Shown piece after piece: positions 1-9,406 of a DNA stretch of 64,000 nt (positions are counted from its first letter, which is position 1; each line of letters starts with the position of its first letter). The translations under genes were made by a program, and so were the position numbers. This DNA comes from Sphaerotilus microaerophilus (lineage in GTDB: Bacteria > Pseudomonadota > Gammaproteobacteria > Burkholderiales > Burkholderiaceae_C): assembly GCF_023734135.1 (NCBI RefSeq), contig NZ_AP025730.1:1860001-1924000 (forward strand), written 5' to 3'. Under the pieces are notes generated by a model. It ran no database searches. It was not told the DNA's origin and worked only from the letters and a program-made list of their open reading frames with translations.

Positions 1-1343
1 CGCGGTGGTGCGCCGTGTGCCGGGCCCTCGGTGAACAGGGCGTTGTCGTCGCCCGGGTCGTTGAGCGCCGAGTGGCTGTACTCGTGCGGCCGCGAGGTGC
101 GCCAGTGGTAGAGCGGGCGCACGAAGTCCTGCGACAGCGACAGCGACAGCACCGCGTCGCGCAGCAGTTGGAAGCCGTGGGTCGGCGGCGTCATGAAGCG
201 GGTGCTCTTGCCGCCTTCATCGATGATCTCGCGCGCTGCGCCGACGCGCTCGGCGCTGTGGTTGGCCAGCAGCGCCGGGCTGGCCAGCCCCTTGACGACA
301 AAGGCCAGGTGCCAGGCCAGTGACTGGGCGTCCTGGAAGCCGGTGTTGGCACCGCGCACGCCGAAGATCGGCAGCAGGTGGGCGGCATCGCCGGCGAAGA
401 TCACGCGGCCGTGCACGTAGTCGGGCAGCGTCAGCGTGCGCGCTGAGTAGACCGAGCACCAATCCATCTCCCACGGCAGGCCGCCGTGGCCGATGGAGGC
501 CAGCTGCGCGTCGATGCGCGCCTTCAGCGACTCGGGCTGCAGCGCCTGCTCGGGCGTCTCGCCCTTGGGCAGCTGGTAGTCGACGCGCCAGATGCCATGC
601 GGCTCGCGGTGCATCAGCACGGTGTTGCCCGGGTTCCACTCGGGGTCGAAGAAAGCCAGCCGCTCGGTGGGCAGTGGCAGGTCGATGCGGATGTCGCAGA
701 TGACGAAGAAGCCCTCGTAGGAGGCGCCCTCCATCTGCAGGTCCATCGCGGCGCGGATGACCGAGCGCCCGCCGGAGGCATCGACCACCCAGTCGGAAGT
801 GAGCGTGTACTCGCCATCCGGGGTGTCGATGCGCACTTCGGCGTGGTCGCCCTGCTGCGTCACCGCCACCACCTGGTTGCCCCAGCGCACATCGATCAGC
901 GGCTGGGCGCGGCAGGCGTCGTGCAGGTACTCCTCCATGGATTGCTGCTGCACGTTGAGGATCGGGAAGAAGCGGTCGTCCTCGCTGTGCGGTGCCTCCA
1001 TGCGGAACACGCGCTGGCCGCGGTAGAAGGAGTTGCCAAAGCGCCAGGGCAGGCCGCCGGCGGTCATGCGGTCGGCCACGCCAACCTGCTGCAGGATCTC
1101 CATCGAGCGGCGCGTGAAGCAGATCGCCCGGCTGCCCTGCGAGAACTGCAGCTCCGCGGTGAGCAGCACGCTGGGCACGCCATGGCGTGCCAGCTCCAGC
1201 GCGGCCACCATGCCCGCCGGGCCCGAGCCGACGATGACCACCTTCTGCCGCTCCTGGGCCGGGTGCGCCGAGGGCAGCCAGGGCTCGAAGACCTCATAGC
1301 GGTAGTAGATCGACGGGCGCGGGGTGGTGGTGGGCTGGTGCAT
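1..1343 (-). CDS. FAD-dependent aromatic monooxygenase (partial, C-terminus off the left edge)
   Basis: The frame stays open on the minus strand from the ATG at 1343 to the window edge, giving about 447 residues. The translation has an N-terminal dinucleotide-binding motif GSGPAG near residue 40. It also has the second FAD-binding (GD) motif GDAAHLLPIFGVRG near residue 325, typical of the UbiH/PheA/MhpA class of flavin monooxygenases, which hydroxylate aromatic rings using NAD(P)H and O2. The substrate cannot be read from the sequence. The gene diverges from a MarR regulator with a palindrome between them, so MarR control by an aromatic ligand is likely (inference). No clear Shine-Dalgarno precedes this ATG. 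Confidence 0.85.
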   Translation of the reverse strand, partial: MHQPTTTPRPSIYYRYEVFEPWLPSAHPAQERQKVVIVGSGPAGMVAALELARHGVPSVLLTAELQFSQGSRAICFTRRSMEILQQVGVADRMTAGGLPWRFGNSFYRGQRVFRMEAPHSEDDRFFPILNVQQQSMEEYLHDACRAQPLIDVRWGNQVVAVTQQGDHAEVRIDTPDGEYTLTSDWVVDASGGRSVIRAAMDLQMEGASYEGFFVICDIRIDLPLPTERLAFFDPEWNPGNTVLMHREPHGIWRVDYQLPKGETPEQALQPESLKARIDAQLASIGHGGLPWEMDWCSVYSARTLTLPDYVHGRVIFAGDAAHLLPIFGVRGANTGFQDAQSLAWHLAFVVKGLASPALLANHSAERVGAAREIIDEGGKSTRFMTPPTHGFQLLRDAVLSLSLSQDFVRPLYHWRTSRPHEYSHSALNDPGDDNALFTEGPAHGAPP

Positions 1344-1359
1344 GGCAGCGAGGAATTTG

Positions 1360-1373
1360 GTTGCGTGCGCAAC
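1360..1373. promoter_or_regulatory. Palindromic operator candidate between the monooxygenase and marR
   Basis: GTTGCG-TG-CGCAAC is a perfect inverted repeat (6-2-6). It lies 17 bases upstream of the monooxygenase start and in the divergent gap with the MarR gene. Short palindromes at this position are the usual MarR-dimer binding sites, but binding here is inference. Confidence 0.5.
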
Positions 1374-1472
1374 TATATGGTCACCCAGGCCGTGCCGATT
1401 CAGGGGTAACCCCGAGCTGGAACACGGCGCTTACACTGCGCCCGCCGGCTCTGCGACCCGGTTGCGCCTTCC

Positions 1473-2018
1473 TTGCCCTGCGAGCACGCCTTGTCCGACC
1501 CCCTGCCCGAGACCGCCCCTAGCGACCTGCCGTTGGAGCGCACCCTGAGCTTTCGCCTGCTGATGCTGCACAAGCTCAGCGAGCGCAGCAGCGCGGTCGA
1601 TTTCCTCGAAGCACTGGGCCTGACGCCCAGCGACGGCCGGGCGCTGGCGACGCTGGGCAGCTTCGAGCCGCTGTCGGTGGTGGCGCTGGCCGAGGCCTGC
1701 AGCCTGAACAAGGGCCAGGCCAGTCGCGCCGCCCAGGCGCTGGTGGACCAGGGCCTGGCACACAAGCGCGGCAGCGCCGAGGACGGCCGCGGCGTCGTGC
1801 TGACCCTCACGCCGGCCGGGCGCGAGCTGCATGCGCGCACCGTGAAGCTGGTCAACGAGCGCAGCCGCGGCATCTTCGGCTGCCTGAGCGAGGCCGAGCA
1901 GCAGCTCTTCAGCGACCTGCTCGACCGGCTGATCGAGCACAACCGACGGCGCGATGGGCTCCCCGGGGGGCGCCCCGGTCAGGGGATGCGCGTGGCGTCG
2001 ATGCCGGTGTCGAAGTAG
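1473..2018 (+). CDS. MarR-family transcriptional regulator
   Basis: This is a 181-residue protein with the MarR winged-helix layout. A helical N-terminus (RTLSFRLLMLHKLSER) is followed by a recognition region (LAEACSLNKGQASRAAQALVDQGL) and a wing (GSAEDGRGVVLTLTPAGREL), then a helical dimerisation tail. No ATG fits the full domain: the start is a TTG at 1473 or, equally plausible, a TTG at 1491. The 3' end overlaps the convergent NUDIX gene by 40 bases. It probably controls the divergent FAD monooxygenase and itself through the palindrome at 1360. Confidence 0.85.
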   Translation: MPCEHALSDPLPETAPSDLPLERTLSFRLLMLHKLSERSSAVDFLEALGLTPSDGRALATLGSFEPLSVVALAEACSLNKGQASRAAQALVDQGLAHKRGSAEDGRGVVLTLTPAGRELHARTVKLVNERSRGIFGCLSEAEQQLFSDLLDRLIEHNRRRDGLPGGRPGQGMRVASMPVSK

Positions 2019-2581
2019 GCGCGGCTGTTCAGGTGCACCTGCGGGTCGGCGACCAGGGCGTTGGGCGCGAACCAGCGCAGCTCGCCGTGCTGGGCATCGG
2101 GCTGCAGGGTGGCGGCCTGCGCCTCGTCCAACGTCAGCTGGTAGGCCAGCACCACGTAGTGCGTGCCGATGCCCGGCGCGCCGGCAAAGTTGTCGTCGTA
2201 CAGATGCTCCCAGACGCGCAGGAAGGTCACCGGCGGCAGCGCGTCGGCGTCCAGGCCGAGTTCGACCGAGGCGATGCGCCGCAGCGCCTGCGCCACCCGT
2301 TCGCCCTTGCGGATGCGCCCGCCCGGCACGAACCAGCTCGCCTGCGCTGGGCGGTTGTGCCGCCAGCCCAGCAGCACCTCGCCGCCCGGGCGGTGGCAGA
2401 TCAGGTCGATCGAGACCAGCGGCGTGTGTTCGACGATCCCCAGCAGGGTGTCGCGGGGCAGTTGGGGTTGCGGGAGCGGGAGCGGGTCCGGTTGCGCTTG
2501 GGGCGTGGGCAGGGCTTGCATGGGGAGCGAGGGGAGCGAAGGGAGCGGAGAGCGGAATGGGCCGCGATCTTCGCCGCTCAT
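1979..2581 (-). CDS. NUDIX hydrolase, GDP-mannose mannosyl hydrolase-like
   Basis: The protein has up to 200 residues. The stretch TPLVSIDLICHRPGGEVLLGWR followed by FVPGGRIRKGERVAQALRRIASVELGL matches the Gmm/WcaH subgroup, which has a shortened, altered NUDIX box and hydrolyses GDP-sugars to GDP plus free sugar. The likely role is turnover of GDP-mannose or GDP-fucose for surface polysaccharide (family knowledge). The first 20 residues are low-complexity Pro/Ser encoded by GGGAGCGA-type repeats, so the ATG at 2521 is a good alternative start. It begins 16 bases after hoxJ and may be co-transcribed with it, although nothing links it to H2 sensing. Confidence 0.75.
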   Translation of the reverse strand: MSGEDRGPFRSPLPSLPSLPMQALPTPQAQPDPLPLPQPQLPRDTLLGIVEHTPLVSIDLICHRPGGEVLLGWRHNRPAQASWFVPGGRIRKGERVAQALRRIASVELGLDADALPPVTFLRVWEHLYDDNFAGAPGIGTHYVVLAYQLTLDEAQAATLQPDAQHGELRWFAPNALVADPQVHLNSRAYFDTGIDATRIP

Positions 2582-2597
2582 GCAGGGCCGGCCACTT

Positions 2598-4010
2598 TCA
2601 AGCCGCCGTGGCGGGGGTCGGATCGGCGCAGCGCGGCAACTCCAGCACGAACTCCGCGCCGCCCTCGGCGTGGTTGCCGGCCAGCAGCCGCCCGCCGTGC
2701 TGCTCGACGATGCCGTAGCTGATCGACAGCCCCAGCCCGGTGCCCTTGCCCACCGGCTTGGTGGTGAAGAAGGGGTCGAACAGCCGGCTCAGGTGCTCGT
2801 CGGCGATGCCCGGGCCGTTGTCGCGGAAGGTCAGGCGCGCCAGCGGGCCGTCGCACTGGCCGTCGATCCACAGCGTCGGCGTGGTGGCGCCGCTGCCGTC
2901 CTGGACCCGGGCGGCGGCGGCGTCGTAGGCGTTCTGGACCAGGTTCATCAGCACCTGCAGCAGCTGGCCGGCGTTGCCCATCGCGTGGCAGGGCGGCCCG
3001 GGCTGCCAGTGCACCGTGAAGGCGGGGGCGGTGCCCTTCTGCACCCAGTGGATGGCACGCTCGATCACGCCATTGAGGTCCACCGGCGCGATCTCGCCGC
3101 GGTCCTTGGCGGAAAAGCGCTTCAGGCCGTTGACGATGTCGGCGGTGCGCTGCGCGCCTTCGAGCGTGCCCTCCATCAGCGAAGGCAGGTCGGCCAGCAG
3201 GTGGTCGATGCGCAGCTTGCGGCGCAGCTCGGCCAGCGCCACGGGGGCGGCGCCGGCGTGGATGGCGCCCAGGTAGGTGCGCAGCCGCTCGCCATAGCGC
3301 CCCAGCGCGTGCACGTTGCCGAGCACGAAGCTGATCGGGTTGTTCAGCTCGTGCGCCACGCCGGCCACCAGGCGGCCCAGCGAAGCCATCTTCTCCGAGT
3401 GCAGCAGCTGCTGCTGGGTGCGCTTGAGCGCCTCGTGGGCCTCGCGCAGCTGGTGGTAGGCGCGCTTGAGCTCGCCCATCGGCCGGCCGACGAAGACCAT
3501 GCCGACGCGCCGCCCGCTGGCGTCGAAGCGCGGCGTGCCGTTGAAGTCCACCGGCACGCGCTGGCCCTGGGCGTCGCGCAGCTCCACCTCGACGACGGTG
3601 CCGCCGCGCTGCAGCGCGGGGGTGTCCAGCACCTGGCGGATGCGGGCGGCGCTGGCCTCGTCGGCCATCAGCCGGGTGAGCGGGCTGCCGCGCAGCGCGC
3701 GCTCGTCGCGGCCGACCAGCTCGCACAGCGCGGCGTTGGTTTCCTCGATCTCGCCGGCGCTGTTGCAGGCGGCCAGCACGTCGCTCATCGCCTCCAGGAG
3801 GCTGAAGATGAAGCGCTGCGACTGTTCCAGCTGGGCGTTCTTCTCCTCCAGCGCGACCTCGTCGGCGACGAGCTGGGAGTACACCTCGTCCATCTTGTGG
3901 ATCACGTCCAGCCAGGTGGACTCGTCCACGCCGGCCAGGTCCTCGCCGGGCACGGCGGGCAGGCCCGGCAGGGCGGGGCGCTTCAGTCCGGTGAGGTGTT
4001 CAGGGGTCAT
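2598..4010 (-). CDS. hoxJ: HoxJ-type sensor histidine kinase of the H2-sensing hydrogenase
   Basis: This is a 470-residue cytoplasmic kinase with no membrane segment. A PAS domain lies at about residues 60-170. The H-box [13 protein letters not shown] is near residue 210, followed by an HATPase domain with N-box ([10 protein letters not shown]), G1 box (DNGPGI) and G2 box ([11 protein letters not shown]). In Ralstonia the HoxJ PAS region contacts the regulatory hydrogenase HoxBC and relays H2 status to HoxA. Here the gene follows hoxC and a hybrid kinase on the same strand, overlapping the hybrid kinase by 11 bases. The G2 box is intact, so it is predicted to be active. The hoxJ name rests on architecture plus proximity to hoxC. 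Confidence 0.8.
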   Translation of the reverse strand: MTPEHLTGLKRPALPGLPAVPGEDLAGVDESTWLDVIHKMDEVYSQLVADEVALEEKNAQLEQSQRFIFSLLEAMSDVLAACNSAGEIEETNAALCELVGRDERALRGSPLTRLMADEASAARIRQVLDTPALQRGGTVVEVELRDAQGQRVPVDFNGTPRFDASGRRVGMVFVGRPMGELKRAYHQLREAHEALKRTQQQLLHSEKMASLGRLVAGVAHELNNPISFVLGNVHALGRYGERLRTYLGAIHAGAAPVALAELRRKLRIDHLLADLPSLMEGTLEGAQRTADIVNGLKRFSAKDRGEIAPVDLNGVIERAIHWVQKGTAPAFTVHWQPGPPCHAMGNAGQLLQVLMNLVQNAYDAAAARVQDGSGATTPTLWIDGQCDGPLARLTFRDNGPGIADEHLSRLFDPFFTTKPVGKGTGLGLSISYGIVEQHGGRLLAGNHAEGGAEFVLELPRCADPTPATAA

Positions 4011-7000
4011 GGCGGTGGCGGCTGGTGCCCCGCGCGTGGCGCAGGGTTTGCAGCGCGGTGTCGAAGTCGAAGGCGGCCACCTGCCGGCGCAGCTGCTCGG
4101 TGGCCGCCGTGCCCAGGGCCGCCTGCAGCGCGACGGCCTGCTGCTCCAGCGCAGCGCGGGCACCCGGATCGCCGCGGTGCAGTTGCTCGGCGAGCAGGTC
4201 GAGGTCCACCGGGCTGCCGGCCGCGGCCGCGGCTGTGCGCGGCGTGGTGCCGGGGGGCAGGGCCTGGTGGATCGCGCTGGTGAGCCGCTGCAGCTCGCGG
4301 CGGGTGCCGGCCAGCAAGGTCTCCAGCGCAGGGGCGCCCGCCCCGTCGCGGCCGCGCAGCCGTTCGCAAAGCGTGTCGGCCTGTTTGAACAGCGCCCGCG
4401 CGCCCAGGTTGCCGGCCACACCCTTGAGCGTGTGTGCCAGCTGGGCGGCGTGCTCGAGCTCGCCGGCGTCGACCAGGCGCTGCAGCTCGTCGCCATCGCG
4501 CTCGTGGCGGGCGGCGAAGCTGCCGAGCAGGGCAAGGTAGGTGGCGGTGCGCCCGCGCACCAGCGCCAGGCCGCGGGCACTGTCCAGCCCGGGCAGGTGC
4601 AGCAGCACCTCGGGCAACGCGGCCGCGGTGGCCGGTGCAGCTTGGGCCACCGGTCCGGGCGGTGCGGGCGGTGTCGCGGGAGGAACCGGTGGGGGCGGCC
4701 CGGCCGGCTGCAGCATGGGGGCGGGCAGGTCCAGCCGGATCTGCTCCAGCGTGACCGGGGCCGGCTCGGCCGAGGGGCGTGGGGTGGCTGGTGCGGTCGG
4801 CGTTGCCTGTGCGGCGGACAGCCAGCGCAGCACCGCCGCATAGAGCGCGTCGGGGTCCACCGGCTTGACGAGGAAGTCGCTCATGCCCGCCGCCAGGCAG
4901 GCGTGGCGGTCCTCGCTGAAGGCGTTGGCGGTGAGGGCGATGATGGGCAGGTGGGCCAGGCCAGGCAGGGTGCGGATGCGCCGGGTGGCCTCCAGGCCGT
5001 CCATGCCGGGCATCTGCACGTCCATCAGCACCAGGTCGAAGGTGCCCTGCCGGGCGCGTTCGACCGCCTGGTGGCCGTCCGCGGCCACGTCCACCCGCAG
5101 CCCGGCCAGCGTCAGCAACTCGGTGACCACCTCGGCGTTGATCGAGTTGTCCTCGGCGAGCAGCACGCGCGCGCCGCGGTGGTGGCGGCGCAGCCCTTGC
5201 TCCGCGGGCTCCGCGCTGCGGCGGGGCAGCTGGGCCAGGTCGACCAGGGCGCCAAAGTCCGACAGGGGCGGCGGCTCCACACCGGCCGCACCCGCCGGGT
5301 GCAGCTCCTCCAGCGTCACGGTGAACCAGAAGCAGCTGCCCTGGCCCGTCTCGCTGCGCAGGCCCACCTCGCCGCCCATGGCCTCGACCAGCCGGCGCGC
5401 GATCGCCAGCCCCAGCCCGGTGCCGCCATGCCGGCGGCTGATGGAGGCATCGGACTGCTCGAAGGGCTCGAAGATGCGCTGGCGCTGCTCGGCTCCCACG
5501 CCGATGCCGCTGTCCTCGACCTCGAAGCGCAGCCTGACGCGCGTGCCGGCGCGCTCCAGCAGCCGCACGCGCAGGGTGATGTGGCCGGCTTCGGTGAACT
5601 TGACCGCGTTGCCGGCAAAGTTCAGCAGTGCCTGGCGCAGCCGGGTGGGGTCGCCGCGCAGCCACACCGGCATGGGCTGCCCCGGGCCCAGCTGGCTGAC
5701 CAGCTCGCTGCGCAGCGCCAGGTGCTTGGCCTGCGCGGCCTCGGTGATCATCGTGCCCACGTGCTCGATCACGCCGGCCAGCGCGAAGTCGGCCTGCTCC
5801 AGTTCGAGCCGGCCGGCCTCGATCTTGGACAGGTCCAGCACATCGTTGATCAGCGCGAGCAGGTGATGCGAGGCCGTCTCGACCTTCTTGAGCCGCTCGG
5901 TCTGCTCGGGCGTGGCCGCCGAGCGGCGCAGCAGCCGCGTCAGCCCGACAATGGCGTTCATCGGGGTGCGGATCTCGTGGCTGACGTTGGCCAGGAACGC
6001 GCTCTTGGCGCGGCTGGCCGCCTCGGCGCGCTCGCGTGCCTCGGCGAGCTGGGCGGTGCGCTGCGTCACCAGCTCTTCCAGGTGGTCGCGATGCTGCCCC
6101 AGCTCCGCATCGAGGCGCCTGCGCTCGCTGATGTCCTGGTGGATGCCCACCGCGCGCAGCGGACGGCCCTGCTCGTCGCGCACCAGCACCCGGCCGGCGT
6201 CTGCCACCCAGACCCAGTGGCCATCGCGGTGGCGCAGGCGGTGTTCGCAGTGGTAGGAGGGCGTCTCGCCGCGCAGGTGGCGCAGCAGCGCGTCGTTGGC
6301 CGCGCTGGCATCGTCGGGGTGGATCAGCTGCTCCCAGGTCGATATGTGTGGTTCGATCTCGCCCAGGCGGTAGCCCAGCATGTCGGCCCAGCGCTCGTTG
6401 AAGGTCACGTGCCCGCTCGGGATGTCCCAGTCCCACAGGCCGAGCGCCGCGCCTTCGATGGCCATCGCCAGGCGCTGCTCGCTGTCGCGCCGGGCCTGCT
6501 CGGCCAGGTGCTGGGTGGTCACGTCCTGGATCGTGCCGATCATGCGCAGCGGCTGGCCCTGCGCATCGCACTCCAGCCGGCCCAGGCCATGCACCCAGCG
6601 CTCCTCGCCATCGCGGCGGCGCAGGATGCGGTAGCAGCGGTCGAAGGGCCGGGCCTGGCCCAGCACCTGCCCGGTGAGGTAGGCCTGCATCACGGACCGA
6701 TCGTCCGGGTGGAGCAGGTCCACCCAGGCGGCGACGTCGTGCGGCTCGTCCGCATCCAGGCCGAGGATCTCGTCGAGCATCGGCGAGCAGGTCCACAGCC
6801 CGCTGGCCGTGTCCAGCACGTAGTGGCCCACGCCGCCGATGCGCTGTGCCTCCAGCAGCTGGTCGGAGCGGGCGCGCAGCCGGTCCTCGGCGAGGCGGCG
6901 CTCGGTGATGTCGCGCCCCACGCCGTAGACCCCGATCGGCTGGCCCGCCCGGTCGCGCAGCGGGCCGAGCACGAAGTGGAAGGTCCGCAGGCCCTCGGGG

Positions 7001-7266
7001 GTGGCGAGCTGCTCTTCGCGCACATGCGGCTGGCCGCTGGCGAGCACGCGCTGTCGCAGCGCAGCCACCTCGTCGGCTTGCGCGCCCGGCAGCACTTCGG
7101 CCTCGCTGCGCCCGATCAGCTCCGTGGCCGTGCGGCCCAGCAGGGCGGCAGCGCGGCGGTTGACGAAGAGGTAGCGCCCGTCCCGGTCCTTGGCCAGGAT
7201 GGCGTCGTCCGAGCTGTCGGCCAGCGCAGACAGCACCTCCAGGTCGGACGGGATGGCGTCGGTCAT
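4000..7266 (-). CDS. Three-PAS hybrid histidine kinase (PAS-PAS-PAS-HisKA-HATPase-REC-HPt) between hoxC and hoxJ
   Basis: This is a 1088-residue soluble hybrid kinase. Three PAS/PAC modules (about 1-125, 140-260 and 270-395) precede the H-box [15 protein letters not shown]. The ATPase has [16 protein letters not shown] and [14 protein letters not shown] receiver follows ([12 protein letters not shown], phospho-acceptor in [13 protein letters not shown], lysine in FLVKPVDP), then a Pro-rich linker and an HPt domain with [14 protein letters not shown]. All phosphorelay residues are present. It starts 22 bases after the hoxC stop and overlaps hoxJ by 11 bases, so it is part of the same transcription unit. 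Classical hoxABCJ operons have no such gene here. Its ligand is unknown; PAS folds often bind flavin, haem or small molecules. Confidence 0.85.
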   Translation of the reverse strand: MTDAIPSDLEVLSALADSSDDAILAKDRDGRYLFVNRRAAALLGRTATELIGRSEAEVLPGAQADEVAALRQRVLASGQPHVREEQLATPEGLRTFHFVLGPLRDRAGQPIGVYGVGRDITERRLAEDRLRARSDQLLEAQRIGGVGHYVLDTASGLWTCSPMLDEILGLDADEPHDVAAWVDLLHPDDRSVMQAYLTGQVLGQARPFDRCYRILRRRDGEERWVHGLGRLECDAQGQPLRMIGTIQDVTTQHLAEQARRDSEQRLAMAIEGAALGLWDWDIPSGHVTFNERWADMLGYRLGEIEPHISTWEQLIHPDDASAANDALLRHLRGETPSYHCEHRLRHRDGHWVWVADAGRVLVRDEQGRPLRAVGIHQDISERRRLDAELGQHRDHLEELVTQRTAQLAEARERAEAASRAKSAFLANVSHEIRTPMNAIVGLTRLLRRSAATPEQTERLKKVETASHHLLALINDVLDLSKIEAGRLELEQADFALAGVIEHVGTMITEAAQAKHLALRSELVSQLGPGQPMPVWLRGDPTRLRQALLNFAGNAVKFTEAGHITLRVRLLERAGTRVRLRFEVEDSGIGVGAEQRQRIFEPFEQSDASISRRHGGTGLGLAIARRLVEAMGGEVGLRSETGQGSCFWFTVTLEELHPAGAAGVEPPPLSDFGALVDLAQLPRRSAEPAEQGLRRHHRGARVLLAEDNSINAEVVTELLTLAGLRVDVAADGHQAVERARQGTFDLVLMDVQMPGMDGLEATRRIRTLPGLAHLPIIALTANAFSEDRHACLAAGMSDFLVKPVDPDALYAAVLRWLSAAQATPTAPATPRPSAEPAPVTLEQIRLDLPAPMLQPAGPPPPVPPATPPAPPGPVAQAAPATAAALPEVLLHLPGLDSARGLALVRGRTATYLALLGSFAARHERDGDELQRLVDAGELEHAAQLAHTLKGVAGNLGARALFKQADTLCERLRGRDGAGAPALETLLAGTRRELQRLTSAIHQALPPGTTPRTAAAAAGSPVDLDLLAEQLHRGDPGARAALEQQAVALQAALGTAATEQLRRQVAAFDFDTALQTLRHARGTSRHRHDP

Positions 7267-7288
7267 GGCAGTTCCGTGGCGTGGTCCA

Positions 7289-8788
7289 TCAGTGCACCGT
7301 GCAGACCATGCAGGGGTCGAAGGAGCGCACGATGTGCTGCACCGCCACCGGCGTGGTCTCGCCCGGGCGCACCGGCGCGCCGACCAGGGCCGCTTCCAGC
7401 GCGCCCGGGCGGCCCTGCGCGTCGCGCGGGGAGAAGTTCCAGCTCGTGGGCGCGACGATCTGGTAGTTGGCGATGCGACCCTGCTGCACCTCCACCCAGT
7501 GGCCCAGCGCGCCGCGCGCGGCCTCCACCAGCCCGCAGCCCCGGCCCTCGCGCGGCAGGCTGAGGGGGTGGCACCAGGGGGCGCCGTCGCGCAGCTGCGC
7601 CAGGCTGTCCTCCATCCAGGGCAGCACCTGCGCCAGTTCGAACAGCCGGGCAAGCACGCGGGTGTAGACCGTGCCGCCGCTGCGGGCCACTGCGGCGCGC
7701 AGCAGGGGCTGGCCGGCCACCAGCTGGCGCGCCAGGGCGCCGGTCTGCACCACCTGGCCGGCCAGGCGGGGCGCCTTGTTCCAGGTGTAGGCGCCGGGCT
7801 TGTCGGGTGCCGGTTCGGTCACGCCCTGTGCCGGGTGGCGCGGCGGGGCGTTGCCGCTGGCGGTGGCTGGGTCAGCCAGCCAGGCGTGCTGCAGGTCCTC
7901 GCTCACTTCGGCGGGGTCGAAGGCCCGCAGCGTGCCCGCCGTGGCATCCCACACGCCCGCCGGCAGGCGGGGCGTGCCGGCCCCATCCGCATGGGCGCCG
8001 TGGCTGAGGTAGAGCGCCGGGCCGGCGCCGAGCTGGTCCAGCCCCAGGTCGGCAGCGATGGCCAGGAAGAGCTGCAGGTCGCTCATCGCCGGGCCGATCG
8101 GCGCGCGGGCGGGCAGGGCGGCGTCCAGCGCAGCCTCGCTGTGCCAGCCGGCCGCCACCTCCAGCGGGACGCCGAACACGCCCGTTTCCAGGAAGGCGCG
8201 GAACTCACGCAGCTGCGCAAGCAGGCGCAGCCGCTCGGCGCGTTCGATGGCACGTGCGCTGCCCCCCGGCTCGATGCTCAGGGTGTGCGGCCACTTGCCG
8301 CCGAGCGTGCCCATCAGCGTGAACCAGCGCTGCCGAGCCGCGGTGGCACGCCGGGCGTGCTCGCCCTGTCCGCTGGCCGACAGTGCCGCAAAGCGCCGCA
8401 GCGCCTCGCCATGCCAGGGCCGGTCGGCGTAGACCGGCCGGGTGAAGTCCGGCATGAAGAAGAGGTAGAAGTGCGTCAGGTGGTCGGCCAGGTTCTCGCA
8501 GGCCAGCATCAGCTCGGTGGCGAGCCGGCCGTTGGGCGCCGGCTCGATGCCGGCCAGGTCGGCCAGAGCCCTTGCGGCGGCCACCGACTGCGACACCGAG
8601 CAGATGCCGCACAGCCGCGGCACGATCACCAGCGCATCGTGCGGGTCGCGCCCGCGCAGCATGGCCTCGAAGCCGCGGTACATCGGCGCGTTGACCTGCG
8701 CGCTGCGCACCTGGCCATCGGCGACCTCAAGCTGTACTTCCAGGTCGCCTTCGACACGGTTGAAAGGGCCGACGATCAGGCGGGTCAT
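7289..8788 (-). CDS. hoxC: Regulatory (H2-sensing) NiFe hydrogenase large subunit
   Basis: The protein has 499 residues. The two NiFe-ligating motifs are visible: [11 protein letters not shown] near residue 60 and DPCMVCTVH at the extreme C-terminus. The chain stops directly after the His. Sensory hydrogenases (HoxC/HupV) therefore lack the C-terminal peptide that energy-converting hydrogenases must have cleaved. HoxC pairs with HoxB to sense H2 in the cytoplasm and signals through HoxJ to HoxA. The start chosen ([15 protein letters not shown]) keeps the conserved N-terminus. The unusual feature is that hoxB is not adjacent: it lies 31 kb away on the same strand. Confidence 0.93.
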   Translation of the reverse strand: MTRLIVGPFNRVEGDLEVQLEVADGQVRSAQVNAPMYRGFEAMLRGRDPHDALVIVPRLCGICSVSQSVAAARALADLAGIEPAPNGRLATELMLACENLADHLTHFYLFFMPDFTRPVYADRPWHGEALRRFAALSASGQGEHARRATAARQRWFTLMGTLGGKWPHTLSIEPGGSARAIERAERLRLLAQLREFRAFLETGVFGVPLEVAAGWHSEAALDAALPARAPIGPAMSDLQLFLAIAADLGLDQLGAGPALYLSHGAHADGAGTPRLPAGVWDATAGTLRAFDPAEVSEDLQHAWLADPATASGNAPPRHPAQGVTEPAPDKPGAYTWNKAPRLAGQVVQTGALARQLVAGQPLLRAAVARSGGTVYTRVLARLFELAQVLPWMEDSLAQLRDGAPWCHPLSLPREGRGCGLVEAARGALGHWVEVQQGRIANYQIVAPTSWNFSPRDAQGRPGALEAALVGAPVRPGETTPVAVQHIVRSFDPCMVCTVH

Positions 8789-9006
8789 GGCAGCAGCAGC
8801 GGGAATCAGGAAGGCAGCGAGGCCAGAGGAAGGGAGGCGCAGCGGAGGCAGCGGGCCGGCGGCCCAGCCAGCATGATGCCAGCCGCGGCAGTGGCCCTGC
8901 CGTGCGGGGGGCTGTGGCATGATCCGCGCCCTTCTCCCCCTTCCTAGCCTCGCACCAGGCCGGGGCTCCGGCGCGCCAGGCGATGCCGCGACCGGCCGCA
9001 CACCCC

Positions 9007-9384
9007 ATGGACCTGCAACTGCCCATCCGCATCCACGACGAACTCAGCGATGACGTGATCGAGGCCACTGGCATGCTCGATCTCGCCAGCGGTGACATCC
9101 GCGACGTGAAGTACATCGACCACGACCTCGCCGAGGACGGTTTCCCCGCCGACAGCGAGGACTACGAGTTCACCTGCGGCACGCTGAGCAACGGCAGCAA
9201 GGAAGTCGAGTTCCGCATCGAGGTGGACCGCATGGGCCGCAAGTACTCGATCACCACCGACGAGCTGCTCGAACTCAAGGGCCGCGCCGCCAAGCTGTTC
9301 ACCGCACCGCCCCCCGGCGCCCAGCCGGCGGCCCCGGCGAAGAAGACCGCCCGCAAGACGGCAGGCAAGACCGCGCGCCGCTGA
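9007..9384 (+). CDS. Small hypothetical protein with a basic, histone-H1-like tail
   Basis: This is a 125-residue protein that I do not recognise. Residues 1-95 are acidic and predicted alpha/beta (many Asp/Glu, for example ELSDDVIEATG and DHDLAEDGFPADSEDYEF). The last 30 are Ala/Pro/Lys-rich and end with repeated KKTAR/GKTAR-like units, as in bacterial histone-H1-like tails. The ATG at 9007 gives the compact domain; an ATG at 8983 would add eight residues. It diverges from hoxC across about 220 bases. A nucleic-acid-interacting role for the tail is inference from charge only. Confidence 0.7.
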   Translation: MDLQLPIRIHDELSDDVIEATGMLDLASGDIRDVKYIDHDLAEDGFPADSEDYEFTCGTLSNGSKEVEFRIEVDRMGRKYSITTDELLELKGRAAKLFTAPPPGAQPAAPAKKTARKTAGKTARR

Positions 9385-9406
9385 AGCCAGGACGGCGAGA
9401 GCCGGC

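Noticed and set aside
1979..2018. Frameshift suspected where marR and the NUDIX gene overlap by 40 bases
   Set aside because: Both reading frames are complete with normal family C-termini. A convergent overlap explains it.
3466..7563. A 1365-codon plus-strand open frame opposite the hybrid kinase and hoxJ
   Set aside because: The minus strand carries complete PAS, kinase, receiver and HPt motifs. The plus frame has no recognisable domain and reflects high GC content.
8717..8788. A Tat leader or truncation at the hoxC N-terminus
   Set aside because: The sequence begins at the conserved [10 protein letters not shown] segment, and sensory hydrogenase subunits lack export leaders, so the start is normal.
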